Made by a program: the position numbers and the translations under genes. Of a stretch of 64,000 bases of DNA, positions 10,341-20,602 are shown piece by piece. Every line of letters starts with the position of its first letter. Position 1 is the stretch's first letter. The notes beneath the pieces were generated by a model. The model searched no databases, was not told where the DNA came from, and worked only from the letters and a program-made list of their open reading frames with translations. This DNA is from Pseudomonas sp. CROZ-RG-20F-R04-15 (GTDB taxonomy: Bacteria > Pseudomonadota > Gammaproteobacteria > Pseudomonadales > Pseudomonadaceae), in contig NZ_JAKNQL010000007.1 of assembly GCF_022662375.1 (NCBI RefSeq), positions 210,016-274,015 on the forward strand. The letters are read 5' to 3'.

Positions 10341-11405
10341 TCAGTCCAGCTGTTTTTCTTTGAGGAACTGCGCGACCAGGTCAGCGATCTGCTCGTTGTT
10401 CAGATCCGACATGGGGAAATGGGTATTGCCGTGAATGCCAATCTCCGGCAGGTGTATCAGTCGCACATCACCGCCATGGCGATTGACCGCGTCACGCCAG
10501 AGCCGGGCCATTTTCAGGCGTGCGCGCCAACTGTCCTGAGCGGGCAGATCGACTGTCTGTTCCGGAATGTTGTCTCCGTACAGGATCAGGATCGGAATGC
10601 GCGTCAGTGCCATGAATTGCTCCATCGGCACCGCTGTGCCTTGCACCGTGTCGAACGCGCTGGGAATCGGCGCCGGCACTTCACCGTCAGCAAACACGAA
10701 ACTGCTGCCCGGTTCGAACGCCACGATGGCTTTGACCTTGTCGTTCTTGATCGCCGTCAACCAGCCCGGCCCGCCACCCTGAGAATGCGTAAACAGGATG
10801 CCGGGGCCGATTTTGTCGAACAGCGCCGACACACCATCGGAGACCACGCCCATGTCAAACGGCCCGGTGTTCGGCGTCATTGCCCTGAAAAACTGCTCGC
10901 GGGTCTGGGCGTCCTGTGCCACTTGCACGCCGTTGAAGTAGCGGGGCCAAAGGCCGATGCGGAACTGGTTGAACCACAGTTGTTCGTCCGGCACAGGCTT
11001 GATAGTGGTCTCGACCATGCTGCGCCCGGCATCACCACGCCGGGGCTGATCGATCAGATAGACGCCGTAGTGGCGGCGCAGAAAGATGTTCTGAAAACCC
11101 TCGCGACCATCGGCGGTGGTTTCCCAGGTCTTGGAAAACTGACCCGCGCCGTGCCACATGACGATGGGCAGCTTTCGCGCGTCCGCCGGGATTTGATAGA
11201 AGGCGTAGGCGTGGTCCCCGTGGTAGGTCTGGCCGTTGGGTGTCATCGGTTGGCGCGGGTTGAAGGTGCCCGGTGCCGTGGTCATCGTTCCGCCGGCGGC
11301 GAAGCTGCCTTGTTTCTGGATCAGCAGCGGGCCTTCGGAGTGGTTCGCGCAGGCCGCCAACAGGCTCAGCAGCGTGACGCTCAGTAAATGCTTTGCAGAT
11401 TTCAT
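10341..11405 (-). CDS. Alpha/beta-hydrolase-fold lipoprotein
   Basis: The 354-residue protein has a lipoprotein signal peptide (lipobox LLAAC, Cys19), so it is probably anchored in an outer or inner membrane leaflet facing the periplasm. The body is an alpha/beta hydrolase: oxyanion region PIVMWHGAGQFSKTWE, nucleophile elbow ILFTHSQGGGPGW, acid region LILYGDNIPE and a late His (PEIGIHGNTHFP). The substrate is unknown. It starts 1 nt after the stop of the CMD-family gene upstream (11407), so the two are co-translated. It lies 48 nt upstream of the broken hydrolase. The cluster context suggests breakdown or detoxification of a small lactone, ester or quinone-like compound, but this is inference. 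Confidence 0.85.
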   Translation of the reverse strand: MKSAKHLLSVTLLSLLAACANHSEGPLLIQKQGSFAAGGTMTTAPGTFNPRQPMTPNGQTYHGDHAYAFYQIPADARKLPIVMWHGAGQFSKTWETTADGREGFQNIFLRRHYGVYLIDQPRRGDAGRSMVETTIKPVPDEQLWFNQFRIGLWPRYFNGVQVAQDAQTREQFFRAMTPNTGPFDMGVVSDGVSALFDKIGPGILFTHSQGGGPGWLTAIKNDKVKAIVAFEPGSSFVFADGEVPAPIPSAFDTVQGTAVPMEQFMALTRIPILILYGDNIPEQTVDLPAQDSWRARLKMARLWRDAVNRHGGDVRLIHLPEIGIHGNTHFPMSDLNNEQIADLVAQFLKEKQLD

Positions 11406-11406
11406 G

Positions 11407-12180
11407 TCATTTCCCCGCTGTTGCGAGCGCTTGGGTCAGCGCTGCGCTTGCCCGCTTGGCAGTCTGTGTATCGCCATGCTTTTCAAGCAGCTCGGTGACC
11501 TGGCGCAACTGTGCCGCACTCAGCCCGACGCGCAGGCTCGCCGCCATGTGCGAACGCAGTTGCGATTCCACGCCCGGGGTCGCTGCCAGCGCCCCGACTG
11601 TCGCCAGTTCGCGGCTTTGCCAGTCGAGGTTGTCGCGCTCGAAAATGTCGCCGAACAGATGGGTTTGCAGGAACCGGTTGATCACCGGAGCGAACTCGAA
11701 CACCGGGCCTTTGACCGGGGCGCCGGAGATTTTCGTTTGATTCGCCGTACCCGCTGCCAATAGCTCATCCCCGACCGGAGTCGCCCGGCTCGGCTCACGT
11801 CCCGGCGCATCGTCAAGGCCGCGTTGTTTGCGCGCCTGCACCACGGTCATCAATTCATTCAAGGCGTTGAGGCTGCGCGGGAAGCCGACGTAGGCGTAGA
11901 GCTGCACGAGAACTTCGCGGGTTTCGCTAATGGTCAGGCCGGCATCAAGCCCTTGGTTGAGCGCCGTATTGAGGTTGGGCATGTCGCTGGTCGCCATGAA
12001 CGCCGCGATCAGTGGAATGGCTTGTTGCTGGCTCGACAAGCTGGCTGCGCTGGCGGGTGTGCTGGTCATGGTGGGCGAAGCCTCTGCTGCTTGAGTGGTG
12101 ACGCTGAACATCGCCCCGACGCCAAGGCAGAGCGCCATGAGTGTGGGAAGTGTAGTGCTGTTGCGGGTGTCAGTGATCAT
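11407..12180 (-). CDS. Exported carboxymuconolactone decarboxylase-like (AhpD-fold) protein
   Basis: Two CMD domains are visible in about 257 residues: one around residues 60-120 (SDMPNLNTALNQGLDAGLTI ... LVQLYAYVGFPRSLNAL) and one around 160-245 (REL-AT-GAL region, then HMAASLRVGLSAAQLRQVTE). A signal peptide (about 1-35, ending TTQAAEA) predicts export, which is unusual but recurring in CMD proteins of such clusters. The catalytic Cys pair of AhpD is not evident, so a peroxidase-type reaction is doubtful. The ATG at 12180 was preferred over 12195 because the GGAG lies just upstream of it. It forms an operon with the lipoprotein hydrolase. Confidence 0.85.
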   Translation of the reverse strand: MITDTRNSTTLPTLMALCLGVGAMFSVTTQAAEASPTMTSTPASAASLSSQQQAIPLIAAFMATSDMPNLNTALNQGLDAGLTISETREVLVQLYAYVGFPRSLNALNELMTVVQARKQRGLDDAPGREPSRATPVGDELLAAGTANQTKISGAPVKGPVFEFAPVINRFLQTHLFGDIFERDNLDWQSRELATVGALAATPGVESQLRSHMAASLRVGLSAAQLRQVTELLEKHGDTQTAKRASAALTQALATAGK

Positions 12181-12409
12181 CGTGAAGGGCTCCATCCATT
12201 GCGGGGCGCTGCGGTGTCGCTGAATCGTACGGAGGTTGGTTATGGCGATTAACCCTGATATTGCGCATGGGTTCCTGAGCAGAACTCATGAATCGCCGGA
12301 GCAGTCATCGCAGAAATCCCGACGCAACCCCGCAGATTCGGGGCTTAGACGTCGACTAGTCGATTGCCCCCAACGTGCCGGGAGCGCAACTTCGACACAT
12401 TCCGTAACT

Positions 12410-12877
12410 TCATTTACCGGCGTATTGCGCATCCGAGACCTGTTCCGCCCAAGTGACGGTCTTGCCATCCTCGGCTTCAGCGATGGCGATGTGGGTCATG
12501 CCGTTGCTGGCCGTGGCGCCATGCCAGTGACGGGTGTTCGGAGGAATCCAGACACTGTCGCCCGGACGGATCTCCTGACGCGCGCCACCCTCTTGCTGCA
12601 CATAGCCGACGCCGGCAGTGACGATCAGCGTTTGCCCCAGCGGATGGGTGTGCCACGCCGTGCGTGCGCCCGGCTCGAAGGTCACTGTGCCGCCACCGAT
12701 GCGCGCCGGCGCATCACCTTTGAACAGGCCATCAACGCGCACCGTGCCGGTAAAGTTTTGCGCCGCGCCCTTGACCGAGGGCTGCGCGCCGTTTGGCGTG
12801 ATGCGGATTTCGCCGGCGGCCTGGGACTCTGCCGCCATCAGTGACAAAGCAACGAGTGGCGCAATCAATCGGTTCAT
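12410..12877 (-). CDS. Exported cupin-domain protein
   Basis: The 154-residue protein has a signal peptide (ending ESQAAG) and a single conserved-barrel cupin. Motif 1 is G-x5-H-x-H region TAWHTHPLGQTLIVTAGVGY and motif 2 is RPGDSVWIPPNTRHWHGA, both with the metal-binding His/Glu pattern. Such small cupins next to CMD proteins and aldo/keto reductases are common in proteobacteria, sometimes as one operon or one fused protein. The reaction is not known. The start at 12877 (MNRLIAPLV) gives a clean signal peptide; the frame extends to 12901. The 229 nt between this gene and the CMD gene (12181-12409) hold no gene, only a 12-nt palindrome TCGACTAGTCGA at 12352. Confidence 0.88.
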   Translation of the reverse strand: MNRLIAPLVALSLMAAESQAAGEIRITPNGAQPSVKGAAQNFTGTVRVDGLFKGDAPARIGGGTVTFEPGARTAWHTHPLGQTLIVTAGVGYVQQEGGARQEIRPGDSVWIPPNTRHWHGATASNGMTHIAIAEAEDGKTVTWAEQVSDAQYAGK

Positions 12878-12939
12878 CGGATTGGTTCTCCGGTCAGACA
12901 AGAAAAGCGGCGCCGCCCGTGGCGCCGCGTTGGGCAGAC

Positions 12940-15572
<2,633 letters not shown>

Positions 15573-15773
15573 CTAACGACTGAGGACTAGACGGGTAAAT
15601 CGGCAAAGCTTGATGAGGTTTGCTCATCAGTCCCGGAAAAGGGGAGTTGGCGACTGCCGAATGAAAGCCTGAGTCACGGTAGGCCATCACCGCTCGCACA
15701 CAAAAAATCTGACACTCTCTTGACCGTCCGCTTTTGGCCGATAGCAGACGCATTAAGCACTCTTAATCCCTAT

Positions 15774-15795
15774 GCGGCGGCAACCTGACCGCCGC
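15774..15795 (-). terminator. Hairpin downstream of the first DUF6124 gene
   Basis: GCGGCGG and CCGCCGC pair around an 8-nt loop, 17 nt after the DUF6124 stop in the leftward direction. There is no clear T-run. Equivalent hairpins with unrelated sequence follow the other two DUF6124 genes. Confidence 0.5.
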
Positions 15796-15812
15796 CACAA
15801 AGGGATGTCCCC

Positions 15813-16175
15813 TCAATCCACCGGCACAACTTTATCCAGTGCTTTATTCACCGCCAGTTCCCCCAGCATCACCACTTGCGCAATCCCCAGCGCAGTTTTA
15901 CGGTGGCCTGGGTCTAGGAGGGCGGCGAAGTTGCAGAGCATTTCGGTGGCTGAGCTGAGGGATTCGCTGGCGTTGACGAGCAGGGATTCGCTGTCGTAGT
16001 CGGAGTTGGCGAGAAACATGGGCGCGTGTGTTTTGTCGCTGCCCATGATGCGTTGGGTTGGCGTGAGGTAGTAATCAAGGGCGCGTTCGGCGGCTTCGTG
16101 GAATTTACTGGAATCGGGAGATTCGTACGGGGAGGCCGGATCTGTTTCCGGCGGGTTCGGCGTGATCTTGAACAT
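15813..16175 (-). CDS. DUF6124-family protein, copy A
   Basis: The 120-residue acidic protein starts MFKITPNPPETDP, a conserved opening shared by all three copies in this window. A variable middle is followed by a conserved helical C-terminal half (SLLVNASESLSSATEMLCNF then ALGIAQVVMLGELAVNKAL). There is no signal peptide, membrane helix or catalytic motif. The family is, to my knowledge, Pseudomonas-centred and uncharacterised. I chose the ATG at 16175 because the copies align from there and because the leader's stem ends at it; a frame to 16223 runs through that structured leader. It is nearly identical to copy B (17345) in the C-terminal half. Confidence 0.88.
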   Translation of the reverse strand: MFKITPNPPETDPASPYESPDSSKFHEAAERALDYYLTPTQRIMGSDKTHAPMFLANSDYDSESLLVNASESLSSATEMLCNFAALLDPGHRKTALGIAQVVMLGELAVNKALDKVVPVD

Positions 16176-16540
16176 GTTCTTCTTTTTCCTGTGGTGTGGC
16201 CGCCGCACCGAGCTACTAAACAAGGGGTGGCAGCTGTACGCAGGTTAGTAGACCGGGGAAAAGAAGAAAGCCGGCGCGCCCGAGGGCGCCCTACGCACAG
16301 CCGCCATCAAGTGCAGGTACGTGAATACCTTTTGACGGACGCTTGTGCACTTTCATTTACCACGGGCTACTAAACCCGATCACTGGGAATCAGTGACGCG
16401 AACCAAGTTACCGGTGGCCCTTGAAGCGCACAAGCCGGCGGATTCTGGCGTAGTCGTAGGCAATGGCGCAAGACGTTGTAGCCTTGAGCCGGTAACGCGG
16501 CGTGTCTTTTAAACAGTGATGGAAAACTACTAAACACGTC
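16176..16540 (-). promoter_or_regulatory. Structured leader of DUF6124 copy A
   Basis: An outer stem pairs 16177-16189 with 16257-16268 (12 bp with one bulge) and lies directly upstream of the start codon, covering the purine-rich ribosome-binding region. The inner stem is CTACTAA (16213-16219) with TTAGTAG (16245-16251). A GC hairpin lies at about 16273-16290. A hairpin CGGG/CCCG (16363-16378) displays CTACTAAA in its loop, and TCACTG/CAGTGA (16380-16396) forms a further stem-loop. A block at 16428-16483 is almost identical to the other copies. A third CTACTAA is at 16527-16533. Compensatory differences from copies B and C support real base pairing. Confidence 0.75.
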
Positions 16541-16671
16541 GTTCAAAATGACGCTCGTCAGTCTGTCCTCCAATAAAAAACGGTAGGTTTTATTTCTAGA
16601 ACCTGGGGACGGGTTTGAGGCAAACCACGCGCAGATACATGGTCTGGTCTCGCATGATCCCTCGACCTTTT

Positions 16672-17064
16672 CTACTCCGGAAACGGCCCACAGGCTTCAA
16701 TCGCTTCGTCATCAGTACGGCTATCGATACCACCATCCTCCCCGATGTAAACATCAGTATTCGGCCATTTCGGGTTAACCCGGATGCAATGTGATTTCCC
16801 GCCGTTGTTCCAGTCGAACTCCATAAAAAACTGGCTGTTCGGGAAAATATGTCCTGCGCCTCCAGTAACTTCACCCGGGTAGATCTCGCCTTTTGAGATG
16901 TCGTGTTGAACATTCAGAATGTAACCGAGGCGCCCCTGTCCCTTCTCAGAGAAGTGGAAGCTCACTTGTGGAGTCGCGACATACCAAAAGGCGATGGGTG
17001 CGAGCAACAACGCCACCGCCCAGCGCCAGAAATGCCGTTTCGGTTTATTTGCAGACGTGGTCAC
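16672..17064 (-). CDS. Small single-pass membrane protein, possibly immunity-like
   Basis: The 130-residue protein has a basic N-terminus (KPKRHFWRW), one transmembrane segment (about residues 15-31) and an outside domain rich in Gly, Asp and Trp (GGAGHIFPNSQFFMEFDWN, then CIRVNPKWPNTDVYI). Similar proteins occur as orphans in pseudomonads. The GTG start at 17064 overlaps the 3' end of an upstream gene remnant (stop at 17045) by 20 nt, an arrangement typical of toxin/immunity or effector/immunity pairs. An immunity role is inference from that overlap; no family is assigned. Confidence 0.7.
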   Translation of the reverse strand: MTTSANKPKRHFWRWAVALLLAPIAFWYVATPQVSFHFSEKGQGRLGYILNVQHDISKGEIYPGEVTGGAGHIFPNSQFFMEFDWNNGGKSHCIRVNPKWPNTDVYIGEDGGIDSRTDDEAIEACGPFPE

Positions 17065-17212
17065 GTGTGCCGTCTCCCCAGCTTGAACGTGGTAGTGCTA
17101 AAACTTCGCCCATTACCATTTTTGCCGTAATCCCTCCGTTGGGGTGCTGCTTGTAGAGTTTGACGCCAATGCTGATCGAGACTCGGTCGCCTATGTCGTC
17201 CCAAGCCCGCAT
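17045..17212 (-). pseudogene. C-terminal remnant of an unidentified, probably larger protein
   Basis: About 55 codons from the in-frame ATG at 17212 (open back to about 17245) encode a well-formed protein end: MRAWDDIGDRVSISIGVKLY, then a Lys/Gly-rich stretch ending GDGTRDHVCK. No promoter or ribosome-binding site is evident. The open frame runs upstream straight into two copies of the dispersed GGCC palindrome (17241-17285), where a stop appears. I read it as the tail of a truncated toxin or effector gene whose downstream partner (16672) survived. The identity of the parent family is unknown. Confidence 0.45.
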
Positions 17213-17299
17213 GCCTTCGATGAGAAATATTTTATCCGGCAGCTATCGGCCAGGGAGTCTCAGTCCTTGGCCCATAGCAGACGCGTTGAATATACGTTC

Positions 17300-17336
17300 C
17301 CCACTGTGGCGGCGACCTCACAGCCGCCACAGTGGG
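17300..17336 (-). terminator. Strong hairpin downstream of DUF6124 copy B
   Basis: A perfect 14-bp stem (17300-17313 with 17323-17336) with a 9-nt loop ends 8 nt after the DUF6124 stop in the leftward direction. It could also serve as a transcription barrier toward the remnant at 17045. Confidence 0.65.
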
Positions 17337-17344
17337 AATTCCCA

Positions 17345-17707
17345 TCAATCCACCGGCACAACTTTATCCAGTGCTTGGTTAACCGCCAGTTCCCCCAGCA
17401 TCACCACTTGCGCAATTCCCAGCGCAGTTTTGCGGTGGCCTGGGTCCAGAAGGGCGGCGAAGTTGCAGAGCATTTCGGTGGCTGAGCTGAGGGACTCGCT
17501 GGCGTTGACGAGCAGGGATTCGCTGTCGTAGTCGGAGTTGGCGAGAAACATGGGCGCGTGTTTTTTGTCGCTTCCCATGATGCGTTGGGTTGGCGTTAGG
17601 TAGTAGTCGAGGGCGCGTTCGGCGGCTTCGTTGAGTGCTCGGGAATCTGGGAATTTGTAGGGTGAGACTGGATCGGTTTCTGGGGGATTCGGCGTTGGTT
17701 TGAACAT
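17345..17707 (-). CDS. DUF6124-family protein, copy B
   Basis: The 120-residue protein opens MFKPTPNPPETDP and differs from copy A mainly in residues 4-60. The C-terminal 60 residues (NASESLSSATEMLCNF, GIAQVVMLGELAVNQAL) are almost unchanged even at DNA level, which points to a recent duplication. A GGAG ribosome-binding site lies 9 nt upstream, immediately next to the outer stem of the leader (17718-17726). No function is known. The two copies are only about 1.2 kb apart. Confidence 0.88.
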   Translation of the reverse strand: MFKPTPNPPETDPVSPYKFPDSRALNEAAERALDYYLTPTQRIMGSDKKHAPMFLANSDYDSESLLVNASESLSSATEMLCNFAALLDPGHRKTALGIAQVVMLGELAVNQALDKVVPVD

Positions 17708-18075
17708 AGATGAAGCTCCATATGGGACTTAAGGAGCCATCACCTTCGCTACCAAACGAAAGGTGGTGGCCATACGAAGGTTGGTAGACCGGCCCATATG
17801 GAAAATCCGGCGCGCCCGAGGACGCCCTGCGCATGGCCACCATAAGACAAACGCTGAAAGAGCATCTGCGCACGGTGACGTTATGCGTCATATGGAAGCG
17901 GGCTACCAAACCCCATCACTGTTTTTCAGTGACCCGGAAACGATAAAACCCGCGCCCCAGACGCACAAGCCGGCGGATTCTGGCGTAGTCGTAGGCAATG
18001 GCGCAAGAAGTTGTAGCCTTGAGCCGGTAACGCGGCGTGTCTTTTAAACAGTGATGGAAAACGCCTAAACACGCC
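17708..18075 (-). promoter_or_regulatory. Structured leader of DUF6124 copy B
   Basis: The outer stem CCATATGGG (17718-17726) pairs with CCCATATGG (17793-17801) beside the GGAG site. The inner stem is CTACCAA (17749-17755) with TTGGTAG (17781-17787). GGTGGCCAT (17765-17773), inside that loop, can pair with ATGGCCACC (17833-17841), outside it, as a pseudoknot. A hairpin GGG/CCC (17900-17913) has CTACCAAA in its loop, and TCACTG-TTTTT-CAGTGA lies at 17916-17932. The near-invariant block is at 17963-18019. From there to about 18062 the sequence is almost identical to copy A. Confidence 0.75.
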
Positions 18076-18194
18076 TCATCAACACGCCGTTCAAAATGAC
18101 ATGCGTCAATACTCGGATCACTGCGTTGGAACCCTCGCGACAGGGAACGCACCAACACTAAGTTGCAACCCAAAAAAGACGAGGAAGGATACCC

Positions 18195-19202
18195 ATGTCA
18201 GTTCATCCGATTTTGTTTCTGGGCGGATCCGGCGCCATCGGCCACCGTTCTGCCAAAGCCCTGCGCGCCGCCCATCCCGATGTCCCTTTGCTGATCGGCG
18301 GCCGCGACATGGCCAAGGCTCAGCAAGCCGCCGAGGAAATGGGCAGGGCGCAGGGCGTGGTCATTGATCCTGCGGCCGATGATCTGGGACTGGGCGATCG
18401 CCCGATTAGCGCCGTGGCGGTTTTCTACATGGATCATTCCCTGGCCGGGCTGCGTTTTGCGCAGCAGCGCAAGGTGCCGCACTTGAGCATTTCGTCCGGC
18501 ATTTTCGAGATTGCGCCGCAAATCGCCAGTTACATCCATCGCCCTGACGCGTCCTCCATCGTGCTGGGTTACGAGTGGATGGTGGGTGCAACGACAGTGA
18601 CGGCGCTGCACCTTGCCGAGGCGTTTGCCCGGGTGCGCGATATTCGCATTGATGCGTTGGTTGACGAGCAGGACGGCGGCGGGCCGGCCGTGGCCAAAGA
18701 TTTTGAACACTTGAGCAAAATGCTGCCCGCCGCCCTGACGCGGCGCGATGGCAATTACATCTGGCGTGAAGGTGAGGAGCAGAACGTCAGCTTCCGTGCG
18801 GTGGACGGCACGTCGATGCAAGCCTCTGGCTTCTCGTCCATTGATGTTACCGGGCTGGCTGCCGCCACCGACGCGCCAAATGTGCAGTTCAATCTGGCCA
18901 GCGGGGTGAGTTCTTCGCGGCGCGCGGGTCGGCCGATGTCGACCGAAATTCTCATCGAAATGGTCGGCGAGGATCGCCAGGGCCGGACGTTGCACACACG
19001 TCATGCCGTCGTTCACCCGGCAGGCGCCGCAGCGTTGACAGGGCTCAGCGTGGCCATGTTGCTGGAACGACTGCTCGGGCTGGACGGCAAACCACCCACT
19101 CCGGCAGGTCTGTACTTCCCTTATCAGTTGCTCGATGCCGGTGCGTATCTGGAGCGTTTGAGTAAAGAGGGCGGTGAGTTGCTTGAATTGAAAGTGCAGT
19201 AA
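18195..19202 (+). CDS. NAD(P)-binding oxidoreductase, saccharopine-dehydrogenase-like
   Basis: The 335-residue protein opens with a Rossmann nucleotide-binding motif (ILFLGGSGAIGHRSAKALR) and the following strand LLIGGRDMAKAQ, as in saccharopine dehydrogenase-like and trans-acting enoyl reductase-like proteins. The C-terminal half is an alpha/beta catalytic-type domain ending with a conserved-looking Gly/Pro-rich tail (GLYFPYQLLD). The substrate cannot be told from sequence. A ribosome-binding site GAGGAAGG precedes the ATG. It stands alone, divergent from DUF6124 copy B, whose leader lies directly upstream; the two may share the intervening 120 nt as promoter region. Confidence 0.85.
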   Translation: MSVHPILFLGGSGAIGHRSAKALRAAHPDVPLLIGGRDMAKAQQAAEEMGRAQGVVIDPAADDLGLGDRPISAVAVFYMDHSLAGLRFAQQRKVPHLSISSGIFEIAPQIASYIHRPDASSIVLGYEWMVGATTVTALHLAEAFARVRDIRIDALVDEQDGGGPAVAKDFEHLSKMLPAALTRRDGNYIWREGEEQNVSFRAVDGTSMQASGFSSIDVTGLAAATDAPNVQFNLASGVSSSRRAGRPMSTEILIEMVGEDRQGRTLHTRHAVVHPAGAAALTGLSVAMLLERLLGLDGKPPTPAGLYFPYQLLDAGAYLERLSKEGGELLELKVQ

Positions 19203-19282
19203 GGAAATTTCTTTCGTTAATGCCGACCGTTCTGATAGATCCGCTGGCGAGCCTTGATGTGCTCGCCAGCGGTCAGTTGCCC

Positions 19283-19675
19283 TCACGGCGACTGCCAAGC
19301 CCCGCCCTCCGCAACAGGCACCTCACCCAGATCATAAGGGTTGACCCCTTCAAGACAGCCGACATTGAAACCAAACTCATGCGGATTGGTGCTGCGTCGG
19401 TGATGTGTGTAGATCCCGCAGTTGCCGCAGAAAAAGTGCTCCGCCACTTGCTGGCCAAAGCTGTACTTCAATAACGCTGATTTACCGCGAATTACCGTCA
19501 AGTCAGCCGCTGGCACCGCCGCCACAATTGCGCCTCGACGCTTGCAGAACGAGCAGTCGCAGCGATGGGGCGGGGGCAGGCCATCGGGCAAATGGATTTC
19601 GAGAATGACCGCGCCGCAATGGCAACTCGCGCGATGGTCACGGCGGATCAGCGTATTCCCGATTTGTTTAAGCAT
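19283..19675 (-). CDS. GFA-family (Mss4-like) zinc protein
   Basis: The 130-residue protein has the cysteine pattern of the glutathione-dependent formaldehyde-activating (GFA) fold: SCHCGAV (C18, C20), CDCSFC (C39, C41, C44) and CGNC further on, enough for two zinc sites. The family includes Gfa and CENP-V-like proteins. Actual formaldehyde chemistry has been shown for only a few members, so only the fold is assigned. It lies 2 nt downstream of the DUF6555 gene and is probably co-transcribed with it. Confidence 0.92.
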   Translation of the reverse strand: MLKQIGNTLIRRDHRASCHCGAVILEIHLPDGLPPPHRCDCSFCKRRGAIVAAVPAADLTVIRGKSALLKYSFGQQVAEHFFCGNCGIYTHHRRSTNPHEFGFNVGCLEGVNPYDLGEVPVAEGGAWQSP

Positions 19676-19677
19676 GA

Positions 19678-19926
19678 CTATGCCTCCGTCCAGTCCACGG
19701 TCACCGTTTCACGCCATTTCACTTCAGTGATGCCAAAGCGCTCGGCTTGAGGTTTCGAGATCACTTTCAACGGCGGTTTGCCGGGTTTGGGAATTGGCGC
19801 GATGCCGGCATCGCAACTCGCCCAATGCCAGGCATCGGCATTGCGCATGGTTTTCGCGCGGATGACGAATGATTTTGGCTGGCCGTGCAGTTTGTATTCG
19901 ATGACAAAGATGTCGACGTTGCTCAT
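19678..19926 (-). CDS. DUF6555-type small protein (paralogue of 41580)
   Basis: From the ATG at 19926 (AAGGAGGAACGC just upstream, an excellent ribosome-binding site) the protein has 82 residues: an N-terminal beta-hairpin VDIFVIEYKLHGQPKSFVIR and a helix with two Trp residues, then a Lys/Pro-rich tail. The opening resembles the gene at 41580 (YTYHIDYRFYGEPRTFLLE), so both belong to the same Pseudomonas family of unknown function. The frame to 19980 is longer but lacks a ribosome-binding site. Confidence 0.8.
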   Translation of the reverse strand: MSNVDIFVIEYKLHGQPKSFVIRAKTMRNADAWHWASCDAGIAPIPKPGKPPLKVISKPQAERFGITEVKWRETVTVDWTEA

Positions 19927-20120
19927 GCGTTCCTCCTTACGCTCATACGCAAATGAGTTTTGCCGACAAAAAAAATTCAAAGGATTTTCGGAGTTTGTTT
20001 CAGGCTGCTGAGAATTGTTTTGAGTTGAACGGCTGGAGCGGGCGCAAGCCTAAAAATCAAGCCTTGCCGAGTAGACAAGGGGACGAAAAATCCCATCGAT
20101 TTCAACCCCGGAGGTAGCCG

Positions 20121-20555
20121 GTGACCAAGACGATCAGTGCCAGGGATTTGAACATTCACCTCCAGCACAACGACGACGGTTCCCTGTTCAAATGGCTGCT
20201 TGCCAGTTTCCTGATGGGCAAGCGGATACAAGCCGAAATCGCCGCAGAAGCCTATCGGGTGATTGCCGATAAGCACGGGCGCGATACACCGCGCAAACTG
20301 GCCGCGTGCAGCCATCGTGAACTGGTCGCGATGCTCGGGGAGGCGCATTACGTGCGTTATGACGAGACCACCGCCGTGCGGCTTCACGCCTTGGCACGCC
20401 GTTTAAACGACGAGTACGCGGGCAAGGTCAGCCATATGGTCGAGGCCAGCGCTGACCGCCAGGCGTTTGAGAAACGGCTGCTGGAGTTCGACGGCATCGG
20501 TCCGAAAACCGTGGAAATCTTCATGCGCGAAGCAAGCGCTGTACTTGGCTTGTGA
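20121..20555 (+). CDS. Small helix-hairpin-helix protein related to endonuclease III fold
   Basis: The 144-residue, largely helical protein ends with a clear helix-hairpin-helix (LLEFDGIGPKTVEIFMREA, about residues 118-136), the DNA-binding motif of the HhH-GPD glycosylase superfamily. The protein is much shorter than endonuclease III. It lacks the C-terminal iron-sulfur cysteines, and no catalytic Lys/Asp pair is obvious. It may bind DNA without glycosylase activity or be a minimal member. The GTG start at 20121 follows GGAGGTAGCC. Confidence 0.78.
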   Translation: MTKTISARDLNIHLQHNDDGSLFKWLLASFLMGKRIQAEIAAEAYRVIADKHGRDTPRKLAACSHRELVAMLGEAHYVRYDETTAVRLHALARRLNDEYAGKVSHMVEASADRQAFEKRLLEFDGIGPKTVEIFMREASAVLGL

Positions 20556-20602
20556 TCGCGGGCAGCAATCCAGTCACGGTCACTGCCGGGATCATTCGAA
20601 GA

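Noticed and set aside
12352..12363. Perfect palindrome TCGACTAGTCGA as operator
   Set aside because: It is isolated between two leftward genes, with no second copy or promoter context; it may be chance.
17916..18173. 85-codon leftward ORF in the DUF6124 leader
   Set aside because: The reading frame is not preserved in the corresponding parts of copies A and C, whereas base pairing and the DNA block are.
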